DNA from: Streptomyces hygroscopicus subsp. hygroscopicus
GTDB lineage: Bacteria > Actinomycetota > Actinomycetes > Streptomycetales > Streptomycetaceae
Direction: 5' to 3'
DNA length: 64,000 bases
Assembly (NCBI RefSeq): GCF_001553455.1
Contig: NZ_BBOX01000007.1
Location: forward strand, 42,094 to 106,093
In this document: in pieces, positions 17,003-27,869 of the stretch
Layout of the letters: each line of letters begins with the position of its first letter
Numbering within the stretch: the first letter of the stretch is position 1
Translations under genes and position numbers: made by a program
Notes under the pieces: model-generated
Database searches by the model: none
Told to the model about the DNA's origin: nothing
The model's input: the letters and a program-made list of their open reading frames with translations, nothing else

Positions 17003-18319
17003 ATGTTGAAGCTCTTGGGCCGGATGCACCGGATCTCCCACCGCAGAGATCTCTCCGCCTCGATCACCCTCTTCCTGCTCACCGTTCCTCTCGCACTGGG
17101 AATCGCGCTGGTTGGCGGCGTCCCGCTCCGGGCCGCAGTCATGGCGCTCGTCATAGCCGGAGTCATGGCCGCCGCGGCCATCGCGGTCGTCCTGCGCACG
17201 GCGCTCCGTCGCCCCTCGGACTCGGGGCACCTCTCGAAGTCCGAGCACCCCTCGAAGTCCGAGCACCTCGCAGACTTCGGACGCCCTCCGGACTCCAAAC
17301 GCCTCCCGGACTCCGGGCGCCCCTCGGGCACCGGGCAGGCGGTTGCCGTAAGGCGGTCCGGGCGACTGGCCGAGGAGGCGGGCGCCGCCCTGGCCTGCCG
17401 ACCGTGGACGCCTTGGCGTGATCACCGGTGCACCCGCCCCGCCCCAGCGGCCGCAGGAGCCGGCGGAGACGCGGGTGGCCGGCTGCTCGGCAAGGACGCA
17501 GGCGATCAGTTGCTCGGCGGGGTGAGCGCTTTCCAGCGACATACGGCACCGCTGGTCCGCGATGAGCTGGCCCGACTCGCACGGGAAGGGCAACGACCCA
17601 GCCAGCTGTTCCTCACCTGCGCCGACTCCCGCCTGGTGACCAGCATGATCACCTCCAGTGGCCCCGGCGACCTGTTCACCGTGCGCAATGTCGGCAATCT
17701 GGTGCCACCGCCGGGCGCCGACGGCTCGTGCGACTCGGTGAGCGCGGCGATCGACTATGCGGTGGAGGTGCTGCGGGTCAGCAGCATCACGGTGTGCGGG
17801 CACTCCGGATGCGGTGCGATGCAGGCGCTGCTCGGCTCCTCGGCCCAGATCCTCTCTCCCCCGGCCCTGGCCGGGGCACCCGGCGACGGGGACCGGGCGC
17901 CGCTGACGCGCTGGCTGCGCCACGCCGGACCGGCGCTGGCCCGGATGGAGCGGATCGGCCGGCTGGGGCGAGGCGAGGTCGCCCTGGCGGGCCGGCCGGT
18001 GGCCGACGATGTGGAACGGCTCGCATTGGTCAACGTGAGACAGCAACTCGACCATCTGATGGAGCACGCCTGTGTGGCACGGCGGATGGCGGAGGGCGGG
18101 CTGACGCTCCAGGGCATGTATTTCCACGTGGCGGAGGCCCAGGCGTATGTCCTGGACACCGGTTCGGGGACGTTTCTGCCCGTCCGCCCGGACCGGGGCG
18201 CACCGATGACCGCCGCCCGCCCCGCCACCGCGGCCCCCGCTCCGTCCGGAAGCCACCTTTCCGGCGTCGCGGAACGGAGGAGCGACCGCGTTCAGGGGGC
18301 TCTGGAGCCGGGACGGTGA
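17003..18319 (+). CDS. Beta-carbonic anhydrase with a relic SulP transporter N terminus
   Basis: In this 438-residue protein the C-terminal ~230 residues form a beta-class carbonic anhydrase: zinc ligands in FLTCADSRLV (about residue 205) and GHSGCGAMQAL (265-272), with NVGNLVPPP between. It interconverts CO2 and bicarbonate. The N terminus, SHRRDLSASITLFLLTVPLA, followed by LGIALVGGVPLRAAVM, is the entry segment and first membrane helix of SulP anion transporters. Streptomyces often encode SulP-carbonic anhydrase fusions of about 800 residues. Here nearly the whole transporter and its STAS domain are missing, replaced by a second helix and a linker of six-residue repeats (SKSEHP-like). ATG 17003 follows GGAGGAGACGG, so this start is well supported. 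Confidence 0.88.
   Translation: MLKLLGRMHRISHRRDLSASITLFLLTVPLALGIALVGGVPLRAAVMALVIAGVMAAAAIAVVLRTALRRPSDSGHLSKSEHPSKSEHLADFGRPPDSKRLPDSGRPSGTGQAVAVRRSGRLAEEAGAALACRPWTPWRDHRCTRPAPAAAGAGGDAGGRLLGKDAGDQLLGGVSAFQRHTAPLVRDELARLAREGQRPSQLFLTCADSRLVTSMITSSGPGDLFTVRNVGNLVPPPGADGSCDSVSAAIDYAVEVLRVSSITVCGHSGCGAMQALLGSSAQILSPPALAGAPGDGDRAPLTRWLRHAGPALARMERIGRLGRGEVALAGRPVADDVERLALVNVRQQLDHLMEHACVARRMAEGGLTLQGMYFHVAEAQAYVLDTGSGTFLPVRPDRGAPMTAARPATAAPAPSGSHLSGVAERRSDRVQGALEPGR
17220..17335 (+). repeat. 18-bp coding repeats in the carbonic anhydrase linker
   Basis: Units such as CTCGAAGTCCGAGCACCC repeat at 18-bp spacing and encode degenerate hexapeptides of the SKSEHP and DSGRPS type. They lie exactly where the SulP transporter body would be in the full-length fusion. 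Confidence 0.7.
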
Positions 18320-18435
18320 GGCATACGGGCAACAGGTCTAAACCAATTTTCGGCGGACAACCCTTGTCAGGGCGTGCCGTGGGCTGATGAGCTATGGCCT
18401 GGGACACAACGGACACCCTGGGAATGGGAGATGTC

Positions 18436-20397
<1,962 letters not shown>

Positions 20398-20441
20398 TCA
20401 CACCGCTGGCGGGATCACAGCGACAGCAGCTGAGCGAGAGC

Positions 20442-20487
20442 GCATGAGCGAGGGGCGCCCCACCAGCGGGGCGCCCCTCGCTCATGC
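20442..20487. terminator. Terminator after acs
   Basis: A perfect 20-bp inverted repeat (GCATGAGCGAGGGGCGCCCC and its complement) encloses a six-base loop, 44 bases after the acs stop. It is one of the strongest hairpins in the window. Confidence 0.9.
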
Positions 20488-20580
20488 CGCCTCTCGCTCG
20501 TTCTCGCTCACTCCACGCCCTCGCTCATGCCGCCCTTCGCTCGTTCTCACTCACTCCACGCCCTCGCTCATGCCACGCCC
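20477..20580. repeat. 43-bp tandem repeat starting inside the acs terminator
   Basis: Two full 43-bp units (20477-20519 and 20520-20562) and a partial third (to 20580) each begin CTCGCTCATGCC. The first unit starts within the right arm of the acs terminator hairpin, so the array seems to have expanded from it. The two units differ at about four positions. Confidence 0.85.
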
Positions 20581-20750
20581 TCTTCGCCAGATCCGCGCCC
20601 CTCCCCGTTCCGTTTGTCTCGTTGATCACGGATGGGACGGGTGGCTGTCGCGTAAAAGTTGCGACAAGATGAGGGGTGGAGCGCCGGGAAGTCTGGTCGG
20701 CATACGCCATACGTGTATCCGCACCACCGACCTGCCCAGGAGGCCCGCCC

Positions 20751-22142
20751 GTGGCCGCGCCCACCAGCCGCAAGTTCCTCGGACGCCAGTCGCTGCCTGA
20801 GCGGACGTTCATCACCGACGCGCTGCGTACCGAGACCGTCGGCGGTGTGATCCTGCTCGTGGCCGCCATCGTGGCGCTGATCCTCGCCAACACCCCGCTC
20901 AGCGGCTTCTACGGCGACATCAAGGACTTCTCCTTCGGGCCCGGGGCACTGCATCTGCATCTCCCGGTCGCCTCCTGGGCCACCGATGGCCTGCTCACCA
21001 TCTTCTTCTTCGTCGCCGGTATCGAGCTCAAGCGCGAGCTGGTCGCCGGTGAGCTGCGCGACCCCAAGGCGGCCGCGCTCCCCGTGATCGCCGCCGTCTG
21101 CGGCATGGCCATGCCCGCGATCGTCTATGTCACCGTCAGTGCGAGCGGCGGGGGCAGCCTCACGGGCTGGGCCGTGCCGACCGCCACCGATATCGCCTTC
21201 GCGCTCGCCGTCCTCGCCGTGATCGGCACCGCGCTGCCCGCCGCCCTGCGCGCCTTCCTGCTCACCCTCGCGGTCGTCGACGACCTCGGCGCCATCCTGA
21301 TCATCGCGGTCTTCTTCACCCAGCACATCAACTTCGTCGCCCTGGGCCTGTCCTTCGCCGGTCTCGCCCTCTTCTGGCTGCTGCACCACAAGGGCGTACG
21401 GGGTGCCTGGGTCTATGTCCCGCTCGCCGTCGTGATCTGGGCGCTGATGCACGCCAGCGGTGTGCATGCCACCATCTCCGGCGTCGCGATGGGCCTGATG
21501 CTGCGCTGCACCGTACGGGAGGGTGAGGAGCACTCCCCGGCCGAGCGCGTCGAGCACCGGATGCGTCCGCTGTCGGCGGGCCTGGCGGTACCGCTGTTCG
21601 CCCTGTTCGCGGCGGGTGTGCCGCTCTCCGGCAACGCCGTCGCGGACGTCTTCACCCGCCCCGAGACGCTCGGCGTCGTCCTCGGCCTCATCGTGGGCAA
21701 GGCCGTCGGCGTCTTCGGCGGCTCCTGGTGCGCAGCCCGCTTCACCCGGGCCGAGCTGAACGAGGACCTGGTCTGGGCGGATGTCTTCGCCGTGGCCACC
21801 CTCGCCGGTATCGGCTTCACCGTCTCGCTCCTCATCGGCGAACTCGCCTTCGTCGGTGACCCCACGCTCACCGAGGAGGCGAAGGCGGCGGTCCTCATCG
21901 GCTCGCTCTGCGCCGCGCTCCTCGCCGGAATCCTCCTCAAGCTGCGCAACACCAAGTACCAGCGGCTGTGTCAGGAGGAGGAACGGGACGAGGACATGGA
22001 CGGCATCCCGGACGTCTACGAACTGGACAGCCCCGCATACCACCTGCGGATGGCCGCCATTCACGAGGCGAAGGCCGCCGAACACCGGCGGCTTGCCGAA
22101 GTGGCCGCCGCGAACGACTCCGGCGACGATGGTCCGGCATGA
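20751..22142 (+). CDS. nhaA: Na+/H+ antiporter NhaA
   Basis: This 463-residue inner-membrane antiporter uses the proton gradient to export Na+. The conserved core is GWAVPTATDIAFALAVLAVI at about residues 137-156, and the adjacent Asp pair of AVVDDLGAI lies near 175-177, which binds the ions. FFFVAGIELKRELVAGEL is the characteristic N-terminal helix pair, and ATLAGIGFTVSLLIGELAF is a late helix. A hydrophilic tail of about 60 residues (QEEERDEDMDGIPDVYELDS onward) is acidic and longer than in E. coli NhaA. The start is GTG 20751, with AGGAGG nine bases upstream; the upstream in-frame stretch is not preceded by a binding site. Confidence 0.96.
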   Translation: MAAPTSRKFLGRQSLPERTFITDALRTETVGGVILLVAAIVALILANTPLSGFYGDIKDFSFGPGALHLHLPVASWATDGLLTIFFFVAGIELKRELVAGELRDPKAAALPVIAAVCGMAMPAIVYVTVSASGGGSLTGWAVPTATDIAFALAVLAVIGTALPAALRAFLLTLAVVDDLGAILIIAVFFTQHINFVALGLSFAGLALFWLLHHKGVRGAWVYVPLAVVIWALMHASGVHATISGVAMGLMLRCTVREGEEHSPAERVEHRMRPLSAGLAVPLFALFAAGVPLSGNAVADVFTRPETLGVVLGLIVGKAVGVFGGSWCAARFTRAELNEDLVWADVFAVATLAGIGFTVSLLIGELAFVGDPTLTEEAKAAVLIGSLCAALLAGILLKLRNTKYQRLCQEEERDEDMDGIPDVYELDSPAYHLRMAAIHEAKAAEHRRLAEVAAANDSGDDGPA

Positions 22143-22175
22143 TCTGAGAGGCTTGACGCCCGTAGAAACGCGCAG

Positions 22176-22295
22176 AAGACGTAGCAAGGACGGACGGCGT
22201 ACCAAGTGACGACGTGCCAAGCACGGACGACGTGGCAAGCACGGACGGCGTACCAAGCGCGGATGACGCGGCACGAGCGGAAGACGCACAAGAGC
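22176..22295. repeat. 18-bp imperfect tandem repeat between nhaA and the holin-like gene
   Basis: About six units of the type GACGACGTGCCAAGCACG fill the gap between the nhaA stop and the next ribosome-binding site. The best copies are 22208-22225, 22226-22243 and 22244-22261. The frame of the downstream gene is open through them, but its own GAGGGAG binding site lies after the array. Confidence 0.8.
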
Positions 22296-22309
22296 AGAGG
22301 GAGATGGCG

Positions 22310-22771
22310 ATGAGCGCAGCCGACGACGGCGGCAACCGCAGCCTCGGCCAGCTGGTGGCGACGGCGACCACCGAGCTGTCGGCGCTGGTGCACGACGAGA
22401 TCGCGCTGGCCAAGGCCGAGCTCCGGGTGGGAGCCAAGAAGGCCGCGGTCGGCAGCGGCGCCGGGATGGCGGCCGGGGTGCTGCTGCTCTTCTCGCTGCC
22501 GGTGCTGAGCTTCGCCCTCGCCTACGGCATGCGCTCCTGGACCGGCCTCGGCCTCGCCTGGTGCTTCCTGATCGTGGGCGGTATCTACTGGCTGTTCGCC
22601 GGGATCCTGGGTCTGCTGGCGCTGGTGAAGTTCAAGAAGGTCAAGGCGCCCAAGCGGTCGATCGCCTCGTCCAAGGAGACGGCCGCCGTACTGGGGAACG
22701 TCAAGCCGCATCCGCGTGCGGCGAGCGATGGCGGACGCCCCGCGCGAGATGTGACACGCTCATCGGCATGA
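22310..22771 (+). CDS. Phage-holin-like family protein (DUF1469 / holin superfamily III)
   Basis: In this 153-residue protein an amphipathic N terminus (LGQLVATATTELSALVHDEI) and ALAKAELRVGAKKAAVGSG precede two membrane helices (AAGVLLLFSLPVLSFALAYG and LAWCFLIVGGIYWLFAGILG). A basic tail (KFKKVKAPKRS) follows. This is the YqjE/DUF1469 layout, named holin-like but chromosomal and of unknown physiological role. ATG 22310 has GAGGGAG seven bases upstream; ATG 22304 is an alternative. The 3' end overlaps the hydrolase start as ATGA, so the two are translated together. Confidence 0.85.
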   Translation: MSAADDGGNRSLGQLVATATTELSALVHDEIALAKAELRVGAKKAAVGSGAGMAAGVLLLFSLPVLSFALAYGMRSWTGLGLAWCFLIVGGIYWLFAGILGLLALVKFKKVKAPKRSIASSKETAAVLGNVKPHPRAASDGGRPARDVTRSSA

Positions 22772-23694
22772 CCGCCCCTGACACCTCCGCGTCGGTCGTA
22801 CGGCTCGACGGCCCGTGGACCCACCGGGATGTCGCGGCCAACGGCGCGCGCTTCCACATCGCCGAGCTGGGTGACGGCCCGCTGGTCCTGCTGCTGCACG
22901 GCTTCCCGCAGTTCTGGTGGACCTGGCGGCAGCAGCTGCCCCTGCTCGCCGACGCCGGCTACCGCGCGGTCGCGATGGATCTGCGCGGAGTGGGCGGCAG
23001 CGACCGTACGCCCCGTGGCTACGACCCGGCCAATCTCGCCCTCGACATCACCGGTGTGATCCGCTCGCTGGGTGAGCCCGACGCCGCGCTGGTCGGCCAT
23101 GACCTGGGCGGATACCTGGCGTGGACGGCCGCTGTGATGCGGCCGAAGCTGGTACGGCGGCTCGCGGTGGCCTCGATGCCCCATCCCCGCCGCTGGCGCT
23201 CGGCGATGCTGGCGGACGTCAGGCAGAGCGCGGCCAGCTCCCATGTGTGGGGCTTCCAGCGGCCCTGGCTGCCCGAGCGCCAGCTGGTCGCGGATGGCGC
23301 GGCGGCCGTGGGGCGGCTGATCCGGGACTGGTCCGGGCCGCGGGCTCCCGAGGCCGAGGCGGTGGAGGTCTACCGGCGGGCGATGTGCATCCCCTCGACC
23401 GCGCACTGTTCGATCGAGCCGTACCGCTGGATGGTGCGGTCGCTGGCCCGGCCGGACGGCTTCCAGTTCAACCGGCGGATGAAGCGGCCGGTGCGGGTGC
23501 CGACCCTGCATCTGCACGGTTCACTCGACCCGGTGATGCGCACCCGCAGCGCGGCGGGCTCCGGGGAGTACGTGGAGGCCCCCTACCGCTGGCGGCTCTT
23601 CGACGGGCTCGGTCACTTCCCGCACGAGGAGGACCCGCTGGCCTTCACCACCGAGCTGATCAACTGGCTGAAGGACCCCGAACCCGACCGCTGA
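22768..23694 (+). CDS. Alpha/beta hydrolase, epoxide-hydrolase type
   Basis: In this 308-residue soluble hydrolase the oxyanion loop is LLLHGFPQFWWTWRQQLP near residue 43. The nucleophile elbow is VGHDLGGYLAW with Asp111 in place of Ser, which is the epoxide hydrolase/haloalkane dehalogenase pattern, and the catalytic His is in GLGHFPHEEDP near 281. RGVGGSDRTP is the conserved strand-turn before the elbow. The cap region contains aromatic residues (HVWGFQRPWLPE) consistent with epoxide opening. The substrate is unknown. It is translationally coupled to the holin-like gene (ATGA overlap), an arrangement kept in other Streptomyces. Confidence 0.9.
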   Translation: MTAPDTSASVVRLDGPWTHRDVAANGARFHIAELGDGPLVLLLHGFPQFWWTWRQQLPLLADAGYRAVAMDLRGVGGSDRTPRGYDPANLALDITGVIRSLGEPDAALVGHDLGGYLAWTAAVMRPKLVRRLAVASMPHPRRWRSAMLADVRQSAASSHVWGFQRPWLPERQLVADGAAAVGRLIRDWSGPRAPEAEAVEVYRRAMCIPSTAHCSIEPYRWMVRSLARPDGFQFNRRMKRPVRVPTLHLHGSLDPVMRTRSAAGSGEYVEAPYRWRLFDGLGHFPHEEDPLAFTTELINWLKDPEPDR

Positions 23695-24205
23695 GCGCGA
23701 TCGGATGTACGCATGGCGTACGCGTTCCGAGGGCACCTCCACGGGTAGCCGAACATCAGTTTTTCGAACAGCCAATTGCCTGGAGCATAGGCCAATTGCC
23801 GCAGCCAGCGGCGATTACGGACCTTGGGTCAGGGGCAGACACCGCAGTATGGGCTGGACGCACGACTACCGTGACGCACCAAACGGCCGCGGCCCCGAGG
23901 CCGCCGCCACTGCCAATGCCGCGCTGGGCGTTTCCGAGCGGGGCGGCTCCGGGCCTACCCAAGGCCATGACCCGAACATCGGGATTCCCCGCATCATCCG
24001 CCGCCGGGCCCGGTGGGTCTCGGCACGACTGCGCCATCCACGCAGCCGCTAGCAGTACCTCCGGAGCGGCGCAGTACCTCCGGAGCGGCCGGGGCACCGG
24101 CGACACACCGCGAACCCCTGGTACCCGCCCGGCACCACCGGCATCACCCCGCTTCGGAGGGCGCACCCGTGCCCGGCCGGAGGACACACCCCCTGGGCAG
24201 AACGG
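23695..24205. other. Intergenic region between convergent genes
   Basis: This 511-base stretch separates the hydrolase and marP 3' ends. It contains an 18-bp direct duplication, GCAGTACCTCCGGAGCGG, near 24050-24090, and a CCAATTGCC pair near 23769 and 23790. Open frames across it have neither ribosome-binding sites nor family resemblance. I see no gene or clear terminator. Confidence 0.5.
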
Positions 24206-25405
24206 CTAGAGGGCACACCCCTGGCTGTCCACCGGCTGGTCGGCCGTACGCCCCTTCTCGACGTCCTGGCGCACCTCGTCCGCCGTCAGCGCGTACCCGG
24301 TGTCCGCGTCGTCGAGGGACTTGGCGAAGACCACGCCGTACACCCGCCCCTGCGGGGTGAGCAGCGGACCGCCGGAGTTGCCCTGCCGCACGGTCGCGTA
24401 CAGCGAGTACACATCGCGGTGCACGGTGGAGCGGCGGTAGATGTCGGGGCCGTTGGCCTCGATACGGCCGCGGACCCGGGCGGCGCGCACGTCGAAGGCG
24501 CCGTTCTCCGGGAAACCGGCGACGATCGCGTCGTCGCCGGTGCGTGCGTCGTCCTGGGCGAACTGGAGCGCCGGGGCGTGCAGGGACGGCACGTCGAGGA
24601 CCGCGATATCGCGCTTCCAGTCGTAGAGCACGACCTTGGCGTCATAGAGCCGGCCCTCGCCGCCTATCTGCACGGTCGGGTCGCTGACGCCGCCGACGAC
24701 ATGGGCGTTGGTCATGACCCGGTTCGGGGCAAAGACGAAGCCGCTGCCCTCGAGGACCTTTCCGCAGCTGGGGGCGGTGCCGACGACCTTCACGATGCTC
24801 TGCTGGGCGCGCGTGGCCACCGGGGACCGGGCGAGCGCGGGGTCGGGCTGCGGCACCGAGGTGATCGGCTCCTTGGCGAAGGGCGAGAAGACCTGCGGGA
24901 ATCCGTTCTGCGCGAGCACCGACGAGAAGTCGTTGAACCAGGTGTTGGCCCGCTCCGGGACGACGCGGGAGACCCCGATGAGCACCTTGGAGCCCCGGAC
25001 CTCCTTGCCCAGGGTGGGGAGCGAGGTCTGGGCCACCAGGGAGCCGATCAGCCAGGCGACCAGCAGCATCGCCAGGACGTTCACCAGCGCGCCGCCGGTC
25101 GCGTCCAGGGCGCGCGCCGGCGACCAGGTGATGTGCCGCCGCAGCTTGTTCCCCAGGTGGGTGGTGGCGGCCTGGCCGACCGAGGCGCACACGATCACCA
25201 GGACGATCGCCACCACGGCACCGACAGTGCCGGGCGAGGACCGGTCGGTCGTGCCGTCCCAGATGAGCGGCAGCAGATAGACCGCGACCAGCCCGCCCCC
25301 GATGAACCCCGTCACCGACAGCACGCCGACGACGAAGCCCTGGCGGTAGCCGATGACCGCGAACCATACGGCGGCGAGCAGCAGCAGGATGTCCAGCACG
25401 TTCAC
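24206..25405 (-). CDS. marP: MarP-family membrane serine protease (CvpA plus trypsin-like domain)
   Basis: In this 399-residue protein the first ~140 residues form a CvpA-like domain with four membrane helices (VLDILLLLAAVWFAVIGYRQ at the start). The rest is a periplasmic chymotrypsin-fold protease. The triad is visible: His in VMTNAHVVGG (near 231), Asp in RDIAVLDVPS (near 266) and Ser in RQGNSGGPLL (near 342). A conserved Cys pair (PSCGKVLEG and the C-terminal GCAL) could form the redox-sensitive disulfide known in MarP. In M. tuberculosis MarP (Rv3671c) is needed for acid and oxidative stress survival. It is followed by nudix and nth on the same strand, as in mycobacteria. Confidence 0.93.
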   Translation of the reverse strand: MNVLDILLLLAAVWFAVIGYRQGFVVGVLSVTGFIGGGLVAVYLLPLIWDGTTDRSSPGTVGAVVAIVLVIVCASVGQAATTHLGNKLRRHITWSPARALDATGGALVNVLAMLLVAWLIGSLVAQTSLPTLGKEVRGSKVLIGVSRVVPERANTWFNDFSSVLAQNGFPQVFSPFAKEPITSVPQPDPALARSPVATRAQQSIVKVVGTAPSCGKVLEGSGFVFAPNRVMTNAHVVGGVSDPTVQIGGEGRLYDAKVVLYDWKRDIAVLDVPSLHAPALQFAQDDARTGDDAIVAGFPENGAFDVRAARVRGRIEANGPDIYRRSTVHRDVYSLYATVRQGNSGGPLLTPQGRVYGVVFAKSLDDADTGYALTADEVRQDVEKGRTADQPVDSQGCAL

Positions 25406-25417
25406 CGGAACACCGTC

Positions 25418-26104
25418 TCACGCGCGCCAGTCGAGTGGGACGTGCTTGGCGCGGTCCCAGGGTCGCTCCCACCCCGCGTAATGGAGGATGCGATCGATCA
25501 CTCCGGCGGTAAAACCCCAGACCAGAGCGTTTCCGACCAGAAAGGCCGGCCCCCGGTGGCCGCTGGGGTGAACGGTCGTGGCGCGGTTCGCCGGATCCGT
25601 GAGATCCGCCACGGGCACCGTGAAGACCCGGGCGGTCTCGGCGGGGTCCACCGGCTCGACCGGGCTGGGCCGGCGCCACCAGCCCAGCACCGGGGTGACG
25701 ACGAAACCGCTCACCGGGATGTAGAGCCGCGGCAGCACGGCGAAGACCTGGACCCCCGAGGGGTCGAGCCCCGTCTCCTCCTCGGCCTCGCGCAGCGCCG
25801 CGCGCAGCGGACCCTCCTCGTCCGGGTCCCCGTCCTCCGGGTCCAGGGCCCCGCCGGGGAAGGAGGGCTGCCCGGCGTGCGAGCGCAGCGATCCGGAGCG
25901 CTCCATGAGCAGCAGCTCGGGGCCTCCGGGGCCCTCGCCGAAGAGCACCAGCACGGCGGAGGGGCGGCCTCCGCCCTGCGGGGGCGGCAGGAACCGGCTC
26001 AGCTGGTGCGGCTCGATCGTCTCGGCCACCCGTGCCACCGGCAGCAGCCACTCGGGCAGCCCGTGGGCGCTGACCTCCACGCCCCCGCCGTAGGTGCTCG
26101 TCAC
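25418..26104 (-). CDS. CoA-pyrophosphatase-type Nudix hydrolase
   Basis: In this 228-residue protein [20 protein letters not shown] followed by GGALDPEDG is the UPF0035 signature that marks coenzyme A diphosphatases of the Nudix family. The Nudix box continues as [18 protein letters not shown], supplying the metal-binding Glu residues. The enzyme would cleave CoA or its oxidised or acylated forms to phosphopantetheine and 3',5'-ADP. The GTG at 26104 overlaps the nth stop (GTGA), so it is coupled to nth; the frame reaching 26407 lies inside nth and is rejected. M. tuberculosis Rv3672c is the equivalent. Confidence 0.9.
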   Translation of the reverse strand: MTSTYGGGVEVSAHGLPEWLLPVARVAETIEPHQLSRFLPPPQGGGRPSAVLVLFGEGPGGPELLLMERSGSLRSHAGQPSFPGGALDPEDGDPDEEGPLRAALREAEEETGLDPSGVQVFAVLPRLYIPVSGFVVTPVLGWWRRPSPVEPVDPAETARVFTVPVADLTDPANRATTVHPSGHRGPAFLVGNALVWGFTAGVIDRILHYAGWERPWDRAKHVPLDWRA

Positions 26105-27015
26105 TCGGCCGCTCCCAGGGGGGCGGCGGGACGGCCGGGGTAGTCGGCCGGCGGGCGCAGGCGCTGGCCCGGCTGGCCGCCCATCTCGTACTTCAGCAGC
26201 TTCTTCGCCTTGTCCGGGTCGGTCTCGCCCTCGCCGTACGCCGGGCAGAGCGGAGCGATCGGGCAGGCGCCGCACGCGGGTTTGCGGGCGTGGCAGACGC
26301 GGCGGCCGTGGAAGATGATGCGGTGCGAGAGCATCGTCCACTCGCTCTTGGGGAAGAGCGCGGCGATCTCCGCCTCGACCTTCTCCGGGTCCTCCTGGGC
26401 GGTCCACTTCCAGCGCCGCACCAGCCGCCCGAAGTGGGTGTCCACGGTCAGGCCCGGCACCCCGAAGGCATTGCCGAGCACCACATTGGCCGTCTTACGG
26501 CCGACGCCGGGGAGGGTGACCAGGTCCTCCAGACGGCCCGGGACCTCGCCGCCGAACCGGTCACGGAGGGCGGCGGACAGACCCAGCAGCGATTTGGCCT
26601 TGGCGCGGAAGAAGCCCGTGGGGCGGATCAGCTGCTCCAGAGCCTCCGGGTCGGCCGCCGCCATGTCCTCGGGCGTCGGATAGGCGGCGAAGAGCGCGGG
26701 GGTGGTCTGGTTGACCCGCAGATCGGTGGTCTGGGCGGACAGGACCGTGGCCACCAGCAGCTGGAAGGAGTTCTCGAAGTCCAGCTCGGGATGGGCGTAC
26801 GGATACACCTCGGCGAGCTCGCGGTTGATGCGCCGGGCGCGGCGGACGAGGGCGAGCCGGGACTCGGGACGGGCACCTTTGGGACCCTTGGCCGATTTAT
26901 GCGGTTGTGCGGCTTCTGTCGACTCGGTGGATCCTTGTTCGCCCACAGCGGAATTGCGAGGTGCGGTCACCCGTGCGGCCCCCTTGCCCTGTGCTCTCAC
27001 CGGCGTATTGGACAC
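26101..27015 (-). CDS. nth: Endonuclease III
   Basis: This 304-residue DNA glycosylase/AP lyase removes oxidised pyrimidines. The helix-hairpin-helix is [20 protein letters not shown] (near 165-184) with the catalytic Lys in GRKTA, followed by the catalytic Asp in [11 protein letters not shown]. The 4Fe-4S cluster Cys spacing C-x6-C-x2-C-x5-C is seen in [17 protein letters not shown] near residues 240-256. The N-terminal ~50 residues (Ala/Ser/Lys-rich) extend beyond the E. coli protein and are typical of actinobacterial forms. It is the first gene of a coupled nth-nudix unit and is divergent from crp. Confidence 0.95.
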   Translation of the reverse strand: MSNTPVRAQGKGAARVTAPRNSAVGEQGSTESTEAAQPHKSAKGPKGARPESRLALVRRARRINRELAEVYPYAHPELDFENSFQLLVATVLSAQTTDLRVNQTTPALFAAYPTPEDMAAADPEALEQLIRPTGFFRAKAKSLLGLSAALRDRFGGEVPGRLEDLVTLPGVGRKTANVVLGNAFGVPGLTVDTHFGRLVRRWKWTAQEDPEKVEAEIAALFPKSEWTMLSHRIIFHGRRVCHARKPACGACPIAPLCPAYGEGETDPDKAKKLLKYEMGGQPGQRLRPPADYPGRPAAPLGAAE

Positions 27016-27117
27016 CCGGCCAGCCTAAGCCCAGCCACTGACATCCGCTCCGGCCAGCCCGAAGAGGCCCCCAATCGGACCCCTGCCGCACAGCTCAGCA
27101 GGCCAGTGCGTCAAACT

Positions 27118-27133
27118 TGTGATTGATCGCACT
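27118..27133. promoter_or_regulatory. Candidate CRP-binding site upstream of crp
   Basis: TGTGATTGATCGCACT matches the TGTGA-N6-TCACA consensus of the CRP family in the first half-site and partly in the second. It lies about 62 bases upstream of the crp start in the divergent nth/crp gap, so autoregulation, or control of nth, is plausible. It is a sequence match only. Confidence 0.5.
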
Positions 27134-27194
27134 GTTTTACCGTCCGGCATCATGGGGACGTCGGTCCCCTGTGCATGTCGACAAGGAGAGACTC

Positions 27195-27869
27195 GTGGAC
27201 GACGTTCTGCGGCGCGCCCCGCTCTTCGCGGCGCTCGATGACGAGCAGGCCGCTGAGCTGCGCGCCTCCATGGGAGAGGTCACCCTCGCGCGGGGTGACG
27301 CGCTCTTCCACGAAGGGGACCCCGGCGATCGCCTGTACGTGGTCACCGAGGGCAAGGTGAAGCTCCACCGCACCTCTCCCGACGGCCGCGAGAACATGCT
27401 TGCCGTGCTCGGCCCCGGCGAGCTGATCGGCGAGCTGTCGCTCTTCGACCCCGGTCCGCGCACCGCCACCGCCACCGCCCTCACCGAGGTCAAGCTCCTC
27501 GGCCTCGGCCACGGCGACCTCCAGCCGTGGCTGAACGCCCGGCCCGAGGTCGCCTCCGCGCTGCTGCGCGCGGTGGCCCGGCGTCTGCGCAAGACCAACG
27601 ACCAGATGTCCGACCTGGTCTTCTCCGACGTCCCGGGCCGGGTCGCCAGGGCCCTGCTGGACCTGTCGCGCCGCTTCGGTGTGCAGTCGGAAGAGGGCAT
27701 CCACGTCGTCCACGACCTGACCCAGGAGGAGCTGGCCCAGCTGGTCGGCGCCTCCCGCGAGACCGTCAACAAGGCGCTCGCCGACTTCGCGGGCCGCGGC
27801 TGGCTGCGGCTGGAGGCGCGTGCGGTGATCCTGCTGGACGTCGAGCGGCTGGCCAAGCGCTCCCGCTGA
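27195..27869 (+). CDS. crp: Crp/Fnr-family regulator Crp
   Basis: The 224-residue protein equals the length of S. coelicolor Crp. The cyclic-nucleotide domain has GDALFHEGDPGDRLYVVTEG and the phosphate cassette GELIGELSLFDPGPRTATAT, and the C-terminal winged helix has LTQEELAQLVGASRETVNKA. In Streptomyces Crp controls germination, early growth and many secondary-metabolite genes. GTG 27195 is preceded by AAGGAGAG; this start yields the known length. The frame to 27123 is discarded. Divergence from nth and the presence of a CRP-like palindrome upstream suggest autoregulation. M. tuberculosis Rv3676 is the syntenic equivalent. Confidence 0.97.
   Translation: MDDVLRRAPLFAALDDEQAAELRASMGEVTLARGDALFHEGDPGDRLYVVTEGKVKLHRTSPDGRENMLAVLGPGELIGELSLFDPGPRTATATALTEVKLLGLGHGDLQPWLNARPEVASALLRAVARRLRKTNDQMSDLVFSDVPGRVARALLDLSRRFGVQSEEGIHVVHDLTQEELAQLVGASRETVNKALADFAGRGWLRLEARAVILLDVERLAKRSR

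Noticed and set aside
23756..24187. 143-codon minus-strand frame between the hydrolase and marP
   Set aside because: Low-complexity Gly/Arg/Pro composition, several competing frames and no start signal.
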